From assembly GCA_963759055.1 (NCBI GenBank), contig CAVWYD010000014.1:1-64000 (forward strand): a stretch of DNA of 64,000 nucleotides. The letters run 5' to 3'. Both the position numbers and the translations under genes were made by a program. Below are positions 57,230 through 64,000 of this stretch, piece by piece. The notes beneath the pieces were generated by a model that ran no database searches, had not been told where the DNA came from, and worked only from the letters and a program-made list of their open reading frames with translations. Numbering within the stretch: the first letter of the stretch is position 1; each line of letters begins with the position of its first letter. This stretch comes from Thiosocius sp963759055 (GTDB taxonomy: Bacteria > Pseudomonadota > Gammaproteobacteria > Chromatiales > Chromatiaceae).

Positions 57230-57622
57230 ATGCGTTATCTGCTGCTTGCCATGACCCTGCTTTCGACCGCCTGCATGACCAACCGTTTTGGCGAAGTGCC
57301 GGATCCACTCGGTTATCGGGTTCGGGCATTTGAGAATGTCGTGCGCTGGGGGGCCCTGGAAAAGATGTACGCGTTCACGAAACCGAACCCGGGCAAACCG
57401 GTCGAGATCCCGGACGGCCTGGGAAATGTCCGGGTCACCAGCTACGAACTGGCGAATCCACTGGCCAAGATTACGCCCACCCGCTGGACGCAGACCGCGG
57501 TGATCGATTATGTGCTGACCGACCGTCAGATCGTGCGTCAGCTGGTCGACCAGCAGTTCTGGGTCAGCGACGATGAAGGCAAGAGCTGGTATCGCGAGAA
57601 CCCCATGCCGCAGTTCCGCTGA
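57230..57622 (+). CDS. Putative lipoprotein, about 130 aa
   Basis: ATG 57230 gives a short signal (MRYLLLAMTLLSTAC) with a lipobox-like LSTAC and acylable Cys15; ATG 57215 is upstream alternative. The mature part is a mixed alpha/beta domain of about 115 residues with no named family recognised. It would be an envelope-attached protein. It is in the intergenic-divergent position to the TraB gene and 89 bp upstream of selO. Confidence 0.75.
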   Translation: MRYLLLAMTLLSTACMTNRFGEVPDPLGYRVRAFENVVRWGALEKMYAFTKPNPGKPVEIPDGLGNVRVTSYELANPLAKITPTRWTQTAVIDYVLTDRQIVRQLVDQQFWVSDDEGKSWYRENPMPQFR

Positions 57623-57711
57623 CCGGTGGGTCTGAAGCGCGCAGATTACAGGCGATTACCGCGGCCGTCGCGGGTTGATAGAGCGACCGACTGATTGCAG
57701 GATCCTGCGCC

Positions 57712-59199
57712 ATGCAAAGTCTCCGCGATCTGCAGTTCGACAATACTTTTGCGCGCCTGCCGGCGGGCTTTCATTCGCCTGTCCGACCCGCCCCCCTGCA
57801 GGGGGCCCACATTGCCAGCGTAAGTCCCGGAGCAGCCGGTCTGCTGGACCTTCCCGCGGAGGCCCTGCACCAGGAAGAGGCTTTGGCCTGGCTCGGTGGC
57901 GCCCAGCCGCTGCCGGGCAGTGAGCCGGTGGCGATGTGCTATGCGGGTCACCAGTTTGGGCATTACGTGCCGCAGCTCGGAGACGGTCGCGCCCTGGTGC
58001 TGGGTGAGGTCGTCAACGGGCAGGGCGACCGCTGGGAACTGCAGCTCAAAGGGTCCGGCCAGACAGCCTATTCGCGCGACGGTGACGGACGCGCCGTGTT
58101 GCGTTCGACGATCCGCGAGTACCTGTGTTCGGAGGCGATGGCGGCCCTGGGTATTCCGACCACGCGGGCCCTGTGCATGTTCGGAAGCGCAGAGGAGGTC
58201 TACCGCGAACGCATCGAGAGCGGTGCACTGCTCGTGCGCATGGCGCCCAGCCATGTGCGCTTCGGTTCCTTCGAGGTTTTTTTCCACCGCCGGCAGTATG
58301 ACCAGCTGCGCCAGCTCGCCGATTATGTGATCGGGCACGATTACCCGAATTTGCAGGATCACGGCCGGCCCTATCTTGCGTTGTTCCGTGAGGTGGTTGC
58401 GCGCACTGCGCGGCTGGTGGCGCAATGGCAGCTGGTGGGCTTCGCGCACGGGGTGATGAATACCGACAATATGTCGATTCTCGGCCTGACCCTGGATTAC
58501 GGACCTTTCGGTTTCCTGGATGCCTACGACCCCGGCTTCGTCTGCAACCACTCGGACTATCACGGGCGCTACGCGTTCGAGCAGCAGCCGTCGATTGCAC
58601 TTTGGAACCTGAGTTGCCTGGCCCAGGCCATGCTGCCCTTGTTCGATCCGGACGACGGTGAGGCGGCCGCTGCTCAGGCAAGGGAGGTGCTGGCAGACTA
58701 CGAACCGGCCCTGGTGAGGGCCTATGCATCCGGGATGCGTGCCAAGCTTGGCCTGCGCGACGAGCGTGCTGAGGATCAGCCGCTGAGTGCGCGCCTGCTC
58801 GATCTGATGCAGGCGAACCGGATCGATTACACCAATCTGTTCCGCGACCTCGCCGGCTTGCAGCTGGATGATGCCGCCGGCGACGCCTTGCTGCGCAATC
58901 GTTTCGCTGATGGAGCAGGTTTTGATGCCTGGGTAGCTGATTATCGTGAACGCCTGCGTGCAGAGCGCAGCGACGATGCGTGGCGGCGCACAGCGATGCA
59001 GGCGGTCAATCCACGCTACGTGTTGCGCAATTACCTGGTCCAGCAGGCGATTGAACAGGCGGAGCAGGGTGACTATGGCGAGATAGACCGTCTCCTGACG
59101 CTGTTGTCGCGGCCGTTTTCGGATCAGCCCGGGATGCAGGCATACGCCAGCGAACCTCCGGACTGGGGGCGTCATCTCGAAGTCAGCTGTTCGTCCTGA
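57712..59199 (+). CDS. selO: Protein AMPylase/selenoprotein-O family, SelO (YdiU)
   Basis: 495 residues, intact. SelO has a kinase-like fold that binds ATP upside-down and transfers AMP to Ser/Thr/Tyr, helping oxidative-stress control. The key residues are visible: Lys in LQLKGSGQTAYSRDGDG, STIREYLCSEAM, the catalytic HGVMNTDNMSI and DYGPFGFLDAYDP, and a C-terminal Cys (SCSS) in the place of the eukaryotic selenocysteine. A very long ORF on the opposite strand here is a shadow of the high GC. Confidence 0.93.
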   Translation: MQSLRDLQFDNTFARLPAGFHSPVRPAPLQGAHIASVSPGAAGLLDLPAEALHQEEALAWLGGAQPLPGSEPVAMCYAGHQFGHYVPQLGDGRALVLGEVVNGQGDRWELQLKGSGQTAYSRDGDGRAVLRSTIREYLCSEAMAALGIPTTRALCMFGSAEEVYRERIESGALLVRMAPSHVRFGSFEVFFHRRQYDQLRQLADYVIGHDYPNLQDHGRPYLALFREVVARTARLVAQWQLVGFAHGVMNTDNMSILGLTLDYGPFGFLDAYDPGFVCNHSDYHGRYAFEQQPSIALWNLSCLAQAMLPLFDPDDGEAAAAQAREVLADYEPALVRAYASGMRAKLGLRDERAEDQPLSARLLDLMQANRIDYTNLFRDLAGLQLDDAAGDALLRNRFADGAGFDAWVADYRERLRAERSDDAWRRTAMQAVNPRYVLRNYLVQQAIEQAEQGDYGEIDRLLTLLSRPFSDQPGMQAYASEPPDWGRHLEVSCSS

Positions 59200-59259
59200 C
59201 TCGTGTTCTTGGGTGGCCGGGTTAATATTCACGACCTGTTTCTCGAACTCGGAAGTTCC

Positions 59260-59943
59260 ATGGCGATCCCTTTCAGTCAGCTGCCCGGCCGGCACGAGCG
59301 ACATTACCGGCGCAAGATCGACAACCCCTTGTTCGCGGGAGCCCCGGTTGCGCTGGACGAGGAGGTGCTGCTGGAGATGCAGCGCCTCGATCACGAAGAA
59401 CTCCTGGCCTATCTCGACGAGTTGCGCCAGACGGTGCAACGCGCGGTCGATCTGAGACCGAATGAGGGCAGTGAGCTGGTACTCGAACTCAAGGAGCAGC
59501 TCGACCGGCTGTATGAGGTATCGGCCGGACTGGCGGATGACCATGGCAGCAACCAGGCCGCGATCGGTCAGCTGCTGGAGGTCATCATGCGCAACGTCGA
59601 ACGTGGTGCGGCGGGGGATCCACAGGCGATGCATGAACTGGCGCAGGAAAAGATCGCGCGGGCGGCGCATTTCGAGCTGCTCGGCACGCCGCTGGTGGCC
59701 GATCTGCTGCACCCGCAGAGTGTCATTGATGCCGGGGAACTCGCGCCCAGCCTGCTGTCAGAGGACGAAGAGGGGCTCGCTGCCGCACTGCAGCTGTTCG
59801 ACCTGGAGCAGCTGAGCCTGTTGTTCGCGGATGCCGAGCGGTGCCTGGCGCGATGCGGCGCGCCGCCACCGGGTGCCGCGGCACGTCTGCAGCAGATTGC
59901 TGATCAGCTGGTGCGCCTGAAACAGCATTCGGCGCCCAACTGA
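59260..59943 (+). CDS. Conserved helical hypothetical protein, about 227 aa
   Basis: A soluble, strongly helical protein, negatively charged (LDEEVLLEMQRLDHEELLAYLDELRQTVQRAVDL; ELVLELKEQLDRLYEVSAGL). I do not recognise a named family. ATG 59260 follows GGAAG; an upstream ATG at 59260 minus codons to 59203 (TTG-type) is open too. It starts 60 bp after selO and may be co-transcribed. It overlaps the 3' end of the convergent SIMPL gene by 40 bp. Confidence 0.7.
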   Translation: MAIPFSQLPGRHERHYRRKIDNPLFAGAPVALDEEVLLEMQRLDHEELLAYLDELRQTVQRAVDLRPNEGSELVLELKEQLDRLYEVSAGLADDHGSNQAAIGQLLEVIMRNVERGAAGDPQAMHELAQEKIARAAHFELLGTPLVADLLHPQSVIDAGELAPSLLSEDEEGLAAALQLFDLEQLSLLFADAERCLARCGAPPPGAAARLQQIADQLVRLKQHSAPN

Positions 59944-60653
59944 TGCCCGCGGTCCATACTATTTTCGTCGAGTTCGATCTCGCCGTTGATCGAGATCGTC
60001 ATCTGCTGCGTTCCCGCCTCTATCGTCGCCGGGGCCACGCGATTGTCCGCGCTGGCCTCCATCATCATCCCGCGCGCCACCGGCATGGGGTTGTGGCGGC
60101 TGTCGTTGATGTTGATGCGGACCACCCGGTAACCGCTGCGGCCGAGCGACTTGGCGATATGCATGGCGCGATCCCGGAATCGTGCCAGTGCCTCCTCGGT
60201 CAGGCCGTCCAGGTGTTTCCTCCGCTGCTCCTCGGACACCTGGTAACCGATCGATTGCACCTTCAGCTGTTCCTGGAGCCCGGCAATCAGGTCACCCAGC
60301 TCACGGCTGTCACGGCTCTCCAGGCGCAGTGACTGATTTACCCGCCAGCCGCGGATGTTGCCTTTGTTGTAGATCGCGTTGCTGTGGTAACCGAGGGTCT
60401 GCACCTTTACCCCGGCGTGGCTCTTGGCCATGGTCACCGCCCAGTCCATCATGCGGTTGACCTCATCGGCGGGCGCCGCCGCGTCGCGCCCCTCTGCCTG
60501 CGCAAACAGGACCGCGACCAGCAGATCGTTGTCGACCTCGGTCTGCGCGGATTCGTTCAGGCTCACCCGGTTGTATTGCGGTTTCTCCGAGTGCGCCAGG
60601 GCACTGCCGGAAAACAGCGTAAAGATCAGGGCGAGGATAAGCGGAAGGGGCAT
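59904..60653 (-). CDS. SIMPL-domain (DUF541) exported protein
   Basis: 249 residues with a signal peptide (PLILALIFTLFSGSALA) and one SIMPL/DUF541 domain (about 25-245: SLNESAQTEVDND, ..GYRVVRININDSRHNPMPVARGMMMEASADN..IEAGTQQMTISINGEIEL). Periplasmic SIMPL proteins are often linked to oxidative stress or outer-membrane traits. ATG 60653 is the natural start; the frame is open 62 codons more. The last 13 codons run past the expected end (IEL) and overlap the convergent gene, so the true stop could be earlier. Confidence 0.85.
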   Translation of the reverse strand: MPLPLILALIFTLFSGSALAHSEKPQYNRVSLNESAQTEVDNDLLVAVLFAQAEGRDAAAPADEVNRMMDWAVTMAKSHAGVKVQTLGYHSNAIYNKGNIRGWRVNQSLRLESRDSRELGDLIAGLQEQLKVQSIGYQVSEEQRRKHLDGLTEEALARFRDRAMHIAKSLGRSGYRVVRININDSRHNPMPVARGMMMEASADNRVAPATIEAGTQQMTISINGEIELDENSMDRGHQLGAECCFRRTS

Positions 60654-60821
60654 GGGGGTCTCCAATATCTGTTTGAGCCGTAGTTTGCACGAACGCCGGC
60701 GCCGAATGAATGATTCCTGAGCCTGACAAAGGCTGCCGGCCATCGGAACTATCCCGAACATCCACCAGACAGGCGTTGAACTGGACCTCAGACCGTGATC
60801 GCCGGGAAAGATCTCAGGCGC

Positions 60822-60852
60822 AAAAAAACCCCGCACCATGGTGCGGGGTTTT
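60822..60852 (-). terminator. Intrinsic terminator of the sulfur globule gene
   Basis: A perfect 14-bp arm palindrome (60825-60838 with 60839-60852; core CCCCGCACCA) with its outer A:T pairs forming, on the minus strand, a seven-T run (60822-60828) after the stem. Strong and well placed, 42 bp after the sgp stop. Confidence 0.9.
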
Positions 60853-60894
60853 CGTGGCCGCCTGGGCGGCCGGCAATCCTGCCTGACGGCGGGA

Positions 60895-61257
60895 TTACTC
60901 TGCAGCAGCCGGCTCGGCAGGTGCTACCGGGGCGACAGGTGCAGGGCCGTAGCCGTAAGGCGCGTAGCCGTACGGGCCACCCCAGTAGGGAGCGGAGTAG
61001 TTGTAGCCGCGGCCCCAGCCGTCGCCGGCGCCGTAGCCGCTGCCGTAGCCGCGCATGTTGGTGCGACCGCGGCCGGAGAAGTTCATGCTGAAGTCGCCAG
61101 ACCCGGCAGCATCGCCGACGCCGTCAAAGACGCCGTTGGTGTAGCCGTTGCCGTAGCCATAGCCGTTGTTGTAGTTGCGATCCCAGCCATTGCCGCCCCA
61201 CCAAGCCGAAGCCTGAGCTGAAGCAATGACAGCAACGATAGCGATAATCTTTTTCAT
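60895..61257 (-). CDS. sgp: Sulfur globule protein (secreted Gly/Tyr/Asn-rich)
   Basis: 120 residues with a cleavable signal (KKIIAIVAVIASAQASA) and a low-complexity mature protein rich in Gly, Tyr, Asn, Trp (NNGYGYGNGYTNG; GYGSGYGAGDGWGRGYNY; YGYAPYGYGP) and a Pro/Ala tail. This matches the envelope proteins of sulfur globules in Allochromatium-type bacteria, which coat stored elemental sulfur in the periplasm. ATG 61257 follows a strong GGAGG. It is single-gene, with its own promoter and terminator. It fits with soxB, since thiosulfate oxidation without SoxCD deposits sulfur (inference). Confidence 0.85.
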   Translation of the reverse strand: MKKIIAIVAVIASAQASAWWGGNGWDRNYNNGYGYGNGYTNGVFDGVGDAAGSGDFSMNFSGRGRTNMRGYGSGYGAGDGWGRGYNYSAPYWGGPYGYAPYGYGPAPVAPVAPAEPAAAE

Positions 61258-61355
61258 GGTCGTGACCTCCGAAAAGTCTTGGTGAGCGTTGGCTCGAACA
61301 GTGTTTGGGTTGCTGCCTGTGGGGGCAGCCGGCGATACAGCTGCCGATGATTGAA

Positions 61356-61383
61356 AGTATATAAGCAAATACTTACTTGTCAA
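61356..61383 (-). promoter_or_regulatory. Near-consensus sigma-70 promoter of sgp
   Basis: On the minus strand, TTGACA (61378-61383), 16-bp spacer, TATACT (61356-61361): a perfect -35 and strong -10. A leader of about 90 nt ends in GGAGG ahead of the ATG at 61257. High, perhaps constitutive expression is expected. Confidence 0.8.
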
Positions 61384-61564
61384 TATGTTCACGCAACTTT
61401 TTTCCCGCGGCTGCCGGACTGGACTGGCGATCGAATGGAAGCGGACCTTGCCGCATTGGGAAAAGATGCAGACACCACCTGATCTGGACGGATATCGGGG
61501 TGGCGGCTGGGCTTTTGGCCGTCCGCCACCAATAATGCGGCTTTAATCCGCCGGAGCGATGCCG

Positions 61565-62170
61565 ATGCTGTTGCGCCATTCCCACACCTCGCCCTTCGTA
61601 CGCAAGGTGACCGTCCTGTTGCACGAGACCGGCCTGGCTTCGCAGGTGGAAATCGAGACCGTCGACGGCTGGTCCGAGCCCGACCAGTTGACCGCGGATA
61701 ACCCGCTGTCGATGGTGCCGACCCTGGTGCTTGATGATGGCAGCAGCCTCTACGACAGCCCCGTGATCTGCGATTACCTGGATCGCCAGCACACCGGACC
61801 GAAGATGATCCCCGATGACGGCCCGGCTCGCTGGCAGGTGCTGCGCGAGCAGGCGCTGGCCGACGGCATACTCGACAGCGCGGTGCTGATCTTCGTGGAG
61901 ACGGTCAAGCGACCGCAGGAAAAACGCTGGGACTGGTGGCTGGAGCTCAAACGGCGCGCGATCACGCGTTCACTCGATCTGCTCGAACAGCGGGTGGATG
62001 AGTTCGCCGGACGGGTGGATCTCGGCACCATCAGCACCGCGGTGGCGCTGGCCTATCTGGATCTGCGCGGCGCGGTCGGCGAATGGCGTGACGGACGCCC
62101 CCGGCTGAGTGCCTGGTTTGCCGAATTCGCCCGGCGGCCTTCGATGATCGCGACTGCGCCGCCGGCCTGA
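61565..62170 (+). CDS. Glutathione S-transferase family protein
   Basis: 201 residues (203 if ATG 61559 is used). The N-terminal thioredoxin-fold starts MLLRHSHTSPFVRKVTVLLHETGL, with the catalytic Ser/Thr candidates near SPF, and glutathione-binding MVPTLVLDDGSSLYDSPVICDYL. A helical C-terminal domain follows (about 90-200). Substrate unknown; the N-terminus resembles the YibF/SspA-like groups. ATG 61565 has GGAG eight bases upstream. It ends 7 bp before the photolyase gene, so the pair is probably one operon. Confidence 0.87.
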   Translation: MLLRHSHTSPFVRKVTVLLHETGLASQVEIETVDGWSEPDQLTADNPLSMVPTLVLDDGSSLYDSPVICDYLDRQHTGPKMIPDDGPARWQVLREQALADGILDSAVLIFVETVKRPQEKRWDWWLELKRRAITRSLDLLEQRVDEFAGRVDLGTISTAVALAYLDLRGAVGEWRDGRPRLSAWFAEFARRPSMIATAPPA

Positions 62171-62177
62171 AAGTTTC

Positions 62178-63600
62178 GTGTCCCTGGCTATCGTCTGGTT
62201 TCGCCGTGACCTGCGCCTGAGCGACAATCCCGCCCTGGCGGCCGCCCTGGCAAACCATGAACGCGTGCTGCCGGTGTACATTCATGCGCCGGACGAGGAT
62301 GCGCCCTGGCAGCCGGGTGCCGCCAGCCGGTGGTGGCTGCATCATGCCCTGGCTGACCTCGCCGCGCAGTTGCAGGATCGCCTGCTGATTCGGCGCGGCC
62401 CCAGTCTGGCGACCCTGCAGGACCTGGTGCAGCGCAGTGGAGCCGAGTGCGGTCTACTGGAACCGTCTGTACGAACCGGCGGCGATTCGCCGCGATACCG
62501 AGGTCAAGCAGGCGCTGCGCGCGGCAGGCGTCACGGCCGTGAGCAACAATGCGGCCCTGCTGTTCGAGCCCTGGGAGGTGCAGAACAGGCAGGGTGGCGC
62601 CGTACCGCGTTTTCACGCCGTTCTGGAAACGCCTGCTGGAATTCGGCCTGCCGCAACGGCCGGTCGGCCGTGCCCGCGACTCGAAGGGCGGCTGGCGGGC
62701 GGGCGGCACTCGCCGGTATGGGTGGCTGTGCGCTGGCTGAGCTCGATCTGCTGCCTCGGATCCCCTGGGATCAGGGTATCGCAGGGGCCTGGCACCCGAC
62801 GCGGGCCGGGGCGGAGGCCAGGCTGGATGAGTTCCTGGCCACCGGCCTGCGTCACTATGCGCATGGTCGCGATCTGCCCGACAAGGATCAGGTCTCGCGT
62901 CTGTCGCCTTATCTGCATTTCGGTCAGCTCGGGCCGCGCGAGATCGTTTCTGCGTGCCGCGACGGCGGGCACGCCGCGGCCGAGTTTCTGCGCGAGACTC
63001 GGCTGGCGCGAGTTCGCCCATCATCTGCTGTTTCATTTCCCGCACACCAGCGACAAGCCGCTGGACGAGCGCTTTGCAGCTTTCCCTGGCGCGACGATCC
63101 GGCGGCCATGCAGGCCTGGCAGCGCGGCAAGACAGGCATCCCCCTGGTCGATGCAGGCATGCGCCAGCTGTGGGCCACGCGGCTGGATGCACAACCGGGT
63201 GCGCATGATCGTCGCCTCTTTCCTGAGCAAGAATCTGCTGCTTCCCTGGCAGGACGGTGCGCGCTGGTTCTGGGACACGCTGGTCGATGCCGACCTCGCC
63301 AGCAACAGCCTGGGCTGGCAGTGGATCGCGGGTTGCGGTGCCGACGCGGCGCCTTATTTCCGGGTGTTCAATCCGGTCCTGCAGGGCGAGAAGTTCGATC
63401 CCGCTCGGCGGCTATGTGCGGCACTGGGTGCCGGAGCTCGCGCGGCCTGCCGCCGAAATGGATCCATCGGCCCTGGGAGGCACCTGCCGATGTGTTGCGC
63501 ACAGCCGGACTGACGCTGGGTGAGGACTACCCGTATCCCGATTGTCGATCTCAAGGCGAGCAGGCAGCGCGCACTGGATGTCTGGGCAACGGTGAAATGA
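62178..63600 (+). CDS. phrB: Deoxyribodipyrimidine photolyase, class I CPD (many frameshifts)
   Basis: Light-driven repair of cyclobutane pyrimidine dimers with FAD. About 471 residues, the family size, ending VDLKASRQRALDVWATVK with TGA at 63598-63600. Blocks: VWFRRDLRLSDNPALAAA; GLRHYAHGRDLPDKDQVSRLSPYLHFGQLGPREI; EFAHHLLFHFPHT; RDDPAAMQAWQRGKTGIPLVDAGMRQLWATGWMHNRVRMI; WFWDTLVDADLASNSLGWQWIAGCGADAAPYFRVFNP; GGYVRHWVPEL. The frame changes near 62450, 62600, 62690, 63005, 63185, 63405, 63440 and 63540 are all extra-base, and one near 63083 is an apparent missing base. All domains remain recognisable, so this is likely error-dense sequence, but an eroding gene is possible. Confidence 0.85.
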
Positions 63601-63648
63601 GTGACTATCCCGTTCGGCGGAGACTGGGCTCTGCGGCTGCGGGCCTGT

Positions 63649-63857
63649 TCAGGCCCTGTCTTTGCCCCTGGCCGTCAGGGTGCCTGCCTGCGCGGGGGTG
63701 TTGCTGCCGGCCTGCATCTGGTAGGCCGCACGGCGTTTGAGATAGGCGCCCTTGCGCAGATCTCCATGGTGGGGCTCGGACGATCCGGTGGTGGAACTGT
63801 GCGTGTGCTTGATTTTTCGTTCATCTTTCTTGCGAAAGGGGGGGGTCCTTCCGGCAT
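63649..63857 (-). CDS. Possible small basic protein, about 69 aa, near right edge
   Basis: Reading with one base missing from the C8 run (8 G on the plus strand at 63838-63845) gives a protein starting MPEGPPPFRKKDERKIKH and continuing SSTTGSSEPHHGDLRKGAYLKRRAAYQM to TARGKDRA with TGA at 63649-63651. The alternative reading in the other frame has odd composition. Basic, hydrophilic, family unknown. Convergent with photolyase (48 bp). Low certainty: start codon and frame depend on the homopolymer length. Confidence 0.35.
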
Positions 63858-64000
63858 GTCCTTGTCTGAATTCAATCGGCTAAGCCGGTTGTCGGCATCC
63901 GTCCGACAAGCTATAGCCCTATTTCTCATCGCCTGTTGCCCTTTGTTCGCAGTATCTCGCTTGTGCGTCAGGTCGCAGTTTGCGGCCGGCGCACTGCGGG

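Noticed and set aside
57646..59712. 688-codon open frame on the minus strand
   Set aside because: Antisense to selO and its neighbour, no ribosome binding site and no domain; codon mirror of real genes.
63856..64000. Plus-strand open frame from ATG 63856 to the right edge with a hydrophobic segment
   Set aside because: Only 48 codons visible, its start coincides with the proposed minus-strand small gene start, and no family is seen; cannot be judged without the sequence to the right.

Overview
The window looks like a GC-rich chromosome segment (roughly 60% G+C by eye) of a sulfur-oxidising gammaproteobacterium, probably near the Chromatiales or thiotrophic-symbiont lineages. The evidence is SoxB (thiosulfate oxidation), a secreted Gly/Tyr-rich sulfur globule protein, and gammaproteobacterial gene orders: crp beside a yhfA-type OsmC gene, lptD-surA-pdxA...apaG-apaH with amgK divergent from lptD, and tesA divergent from ybbA-ybbP. 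I see no rRNA, tRNA, CRISPR array or prophage.

Layout. 1-7.8 kb: the end of trpC, an unknown gene, crp, OsmC/VOC genes, speD, an AIM24-like gene, apaH/apaG, an ankyrin protein and pdxA. 7.8-13.3 kb: surA and a long lptD, with amgK divergent. 13.4-16.3 kb: an accessory cassette on the minus strand (small basic twin-arginine-like protein, PqqD-like protein, HprK-related kinase, nucleotidyltransferase) behind a sigma-54-like promoter. 16.7-24.6 kb: a HAD hydrolase, a TAXI binding protein, a minus-strand TPR/vWA/ABC-ATPase/permease module carrying a dispersed repeat, and endonuclease I. 24.7-32.3 kb: metH and a 1217-residue PilZ-DUF1631-GGDEF-EAL protein. 32.3-39.4 kb: a HupE-like protein, soxB, and tesA/ybbA/ybbP. 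39.6-46.2 kb: tmcA, a peroxiredoxin, a four-gene DUF1538/P-II/CBS operon and truC. 46.4-55.5 kb: a hybrid histidine kinase with a response regulator, an ArsR regulator, zapE and an RND efflux pair. 55.9-64 kb: a TraB-family protein, a lipoprotein, selO, a SIMPL protein, the sulfur globule protein, a glutathione transferase and photolyase.

An important feature of this sequence is that many otherwise intact conserved genes (apaH, lptD, amgK, metH, soxB, tmcA, the RND pump, photolyase and others) are broken by single-base shifts. Nearly all have the sense of one extra base, often beside a G/C run. The downstream part always stays conserved in the new frame, so I treat these as probable sequencing or assembly insertions and annotate the genes across them. 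Long antisense ORFs over selO, metH, the RND and vWA genes are shadows.

The most promising items for new biology are the HprK-like/PqqD/nucleotidyltransferase cassette with its candidate small substrate, the DUF1538 pair co-transcribed with a P-II-like and a CBS protein, and the TPR/vWA/ABC module.
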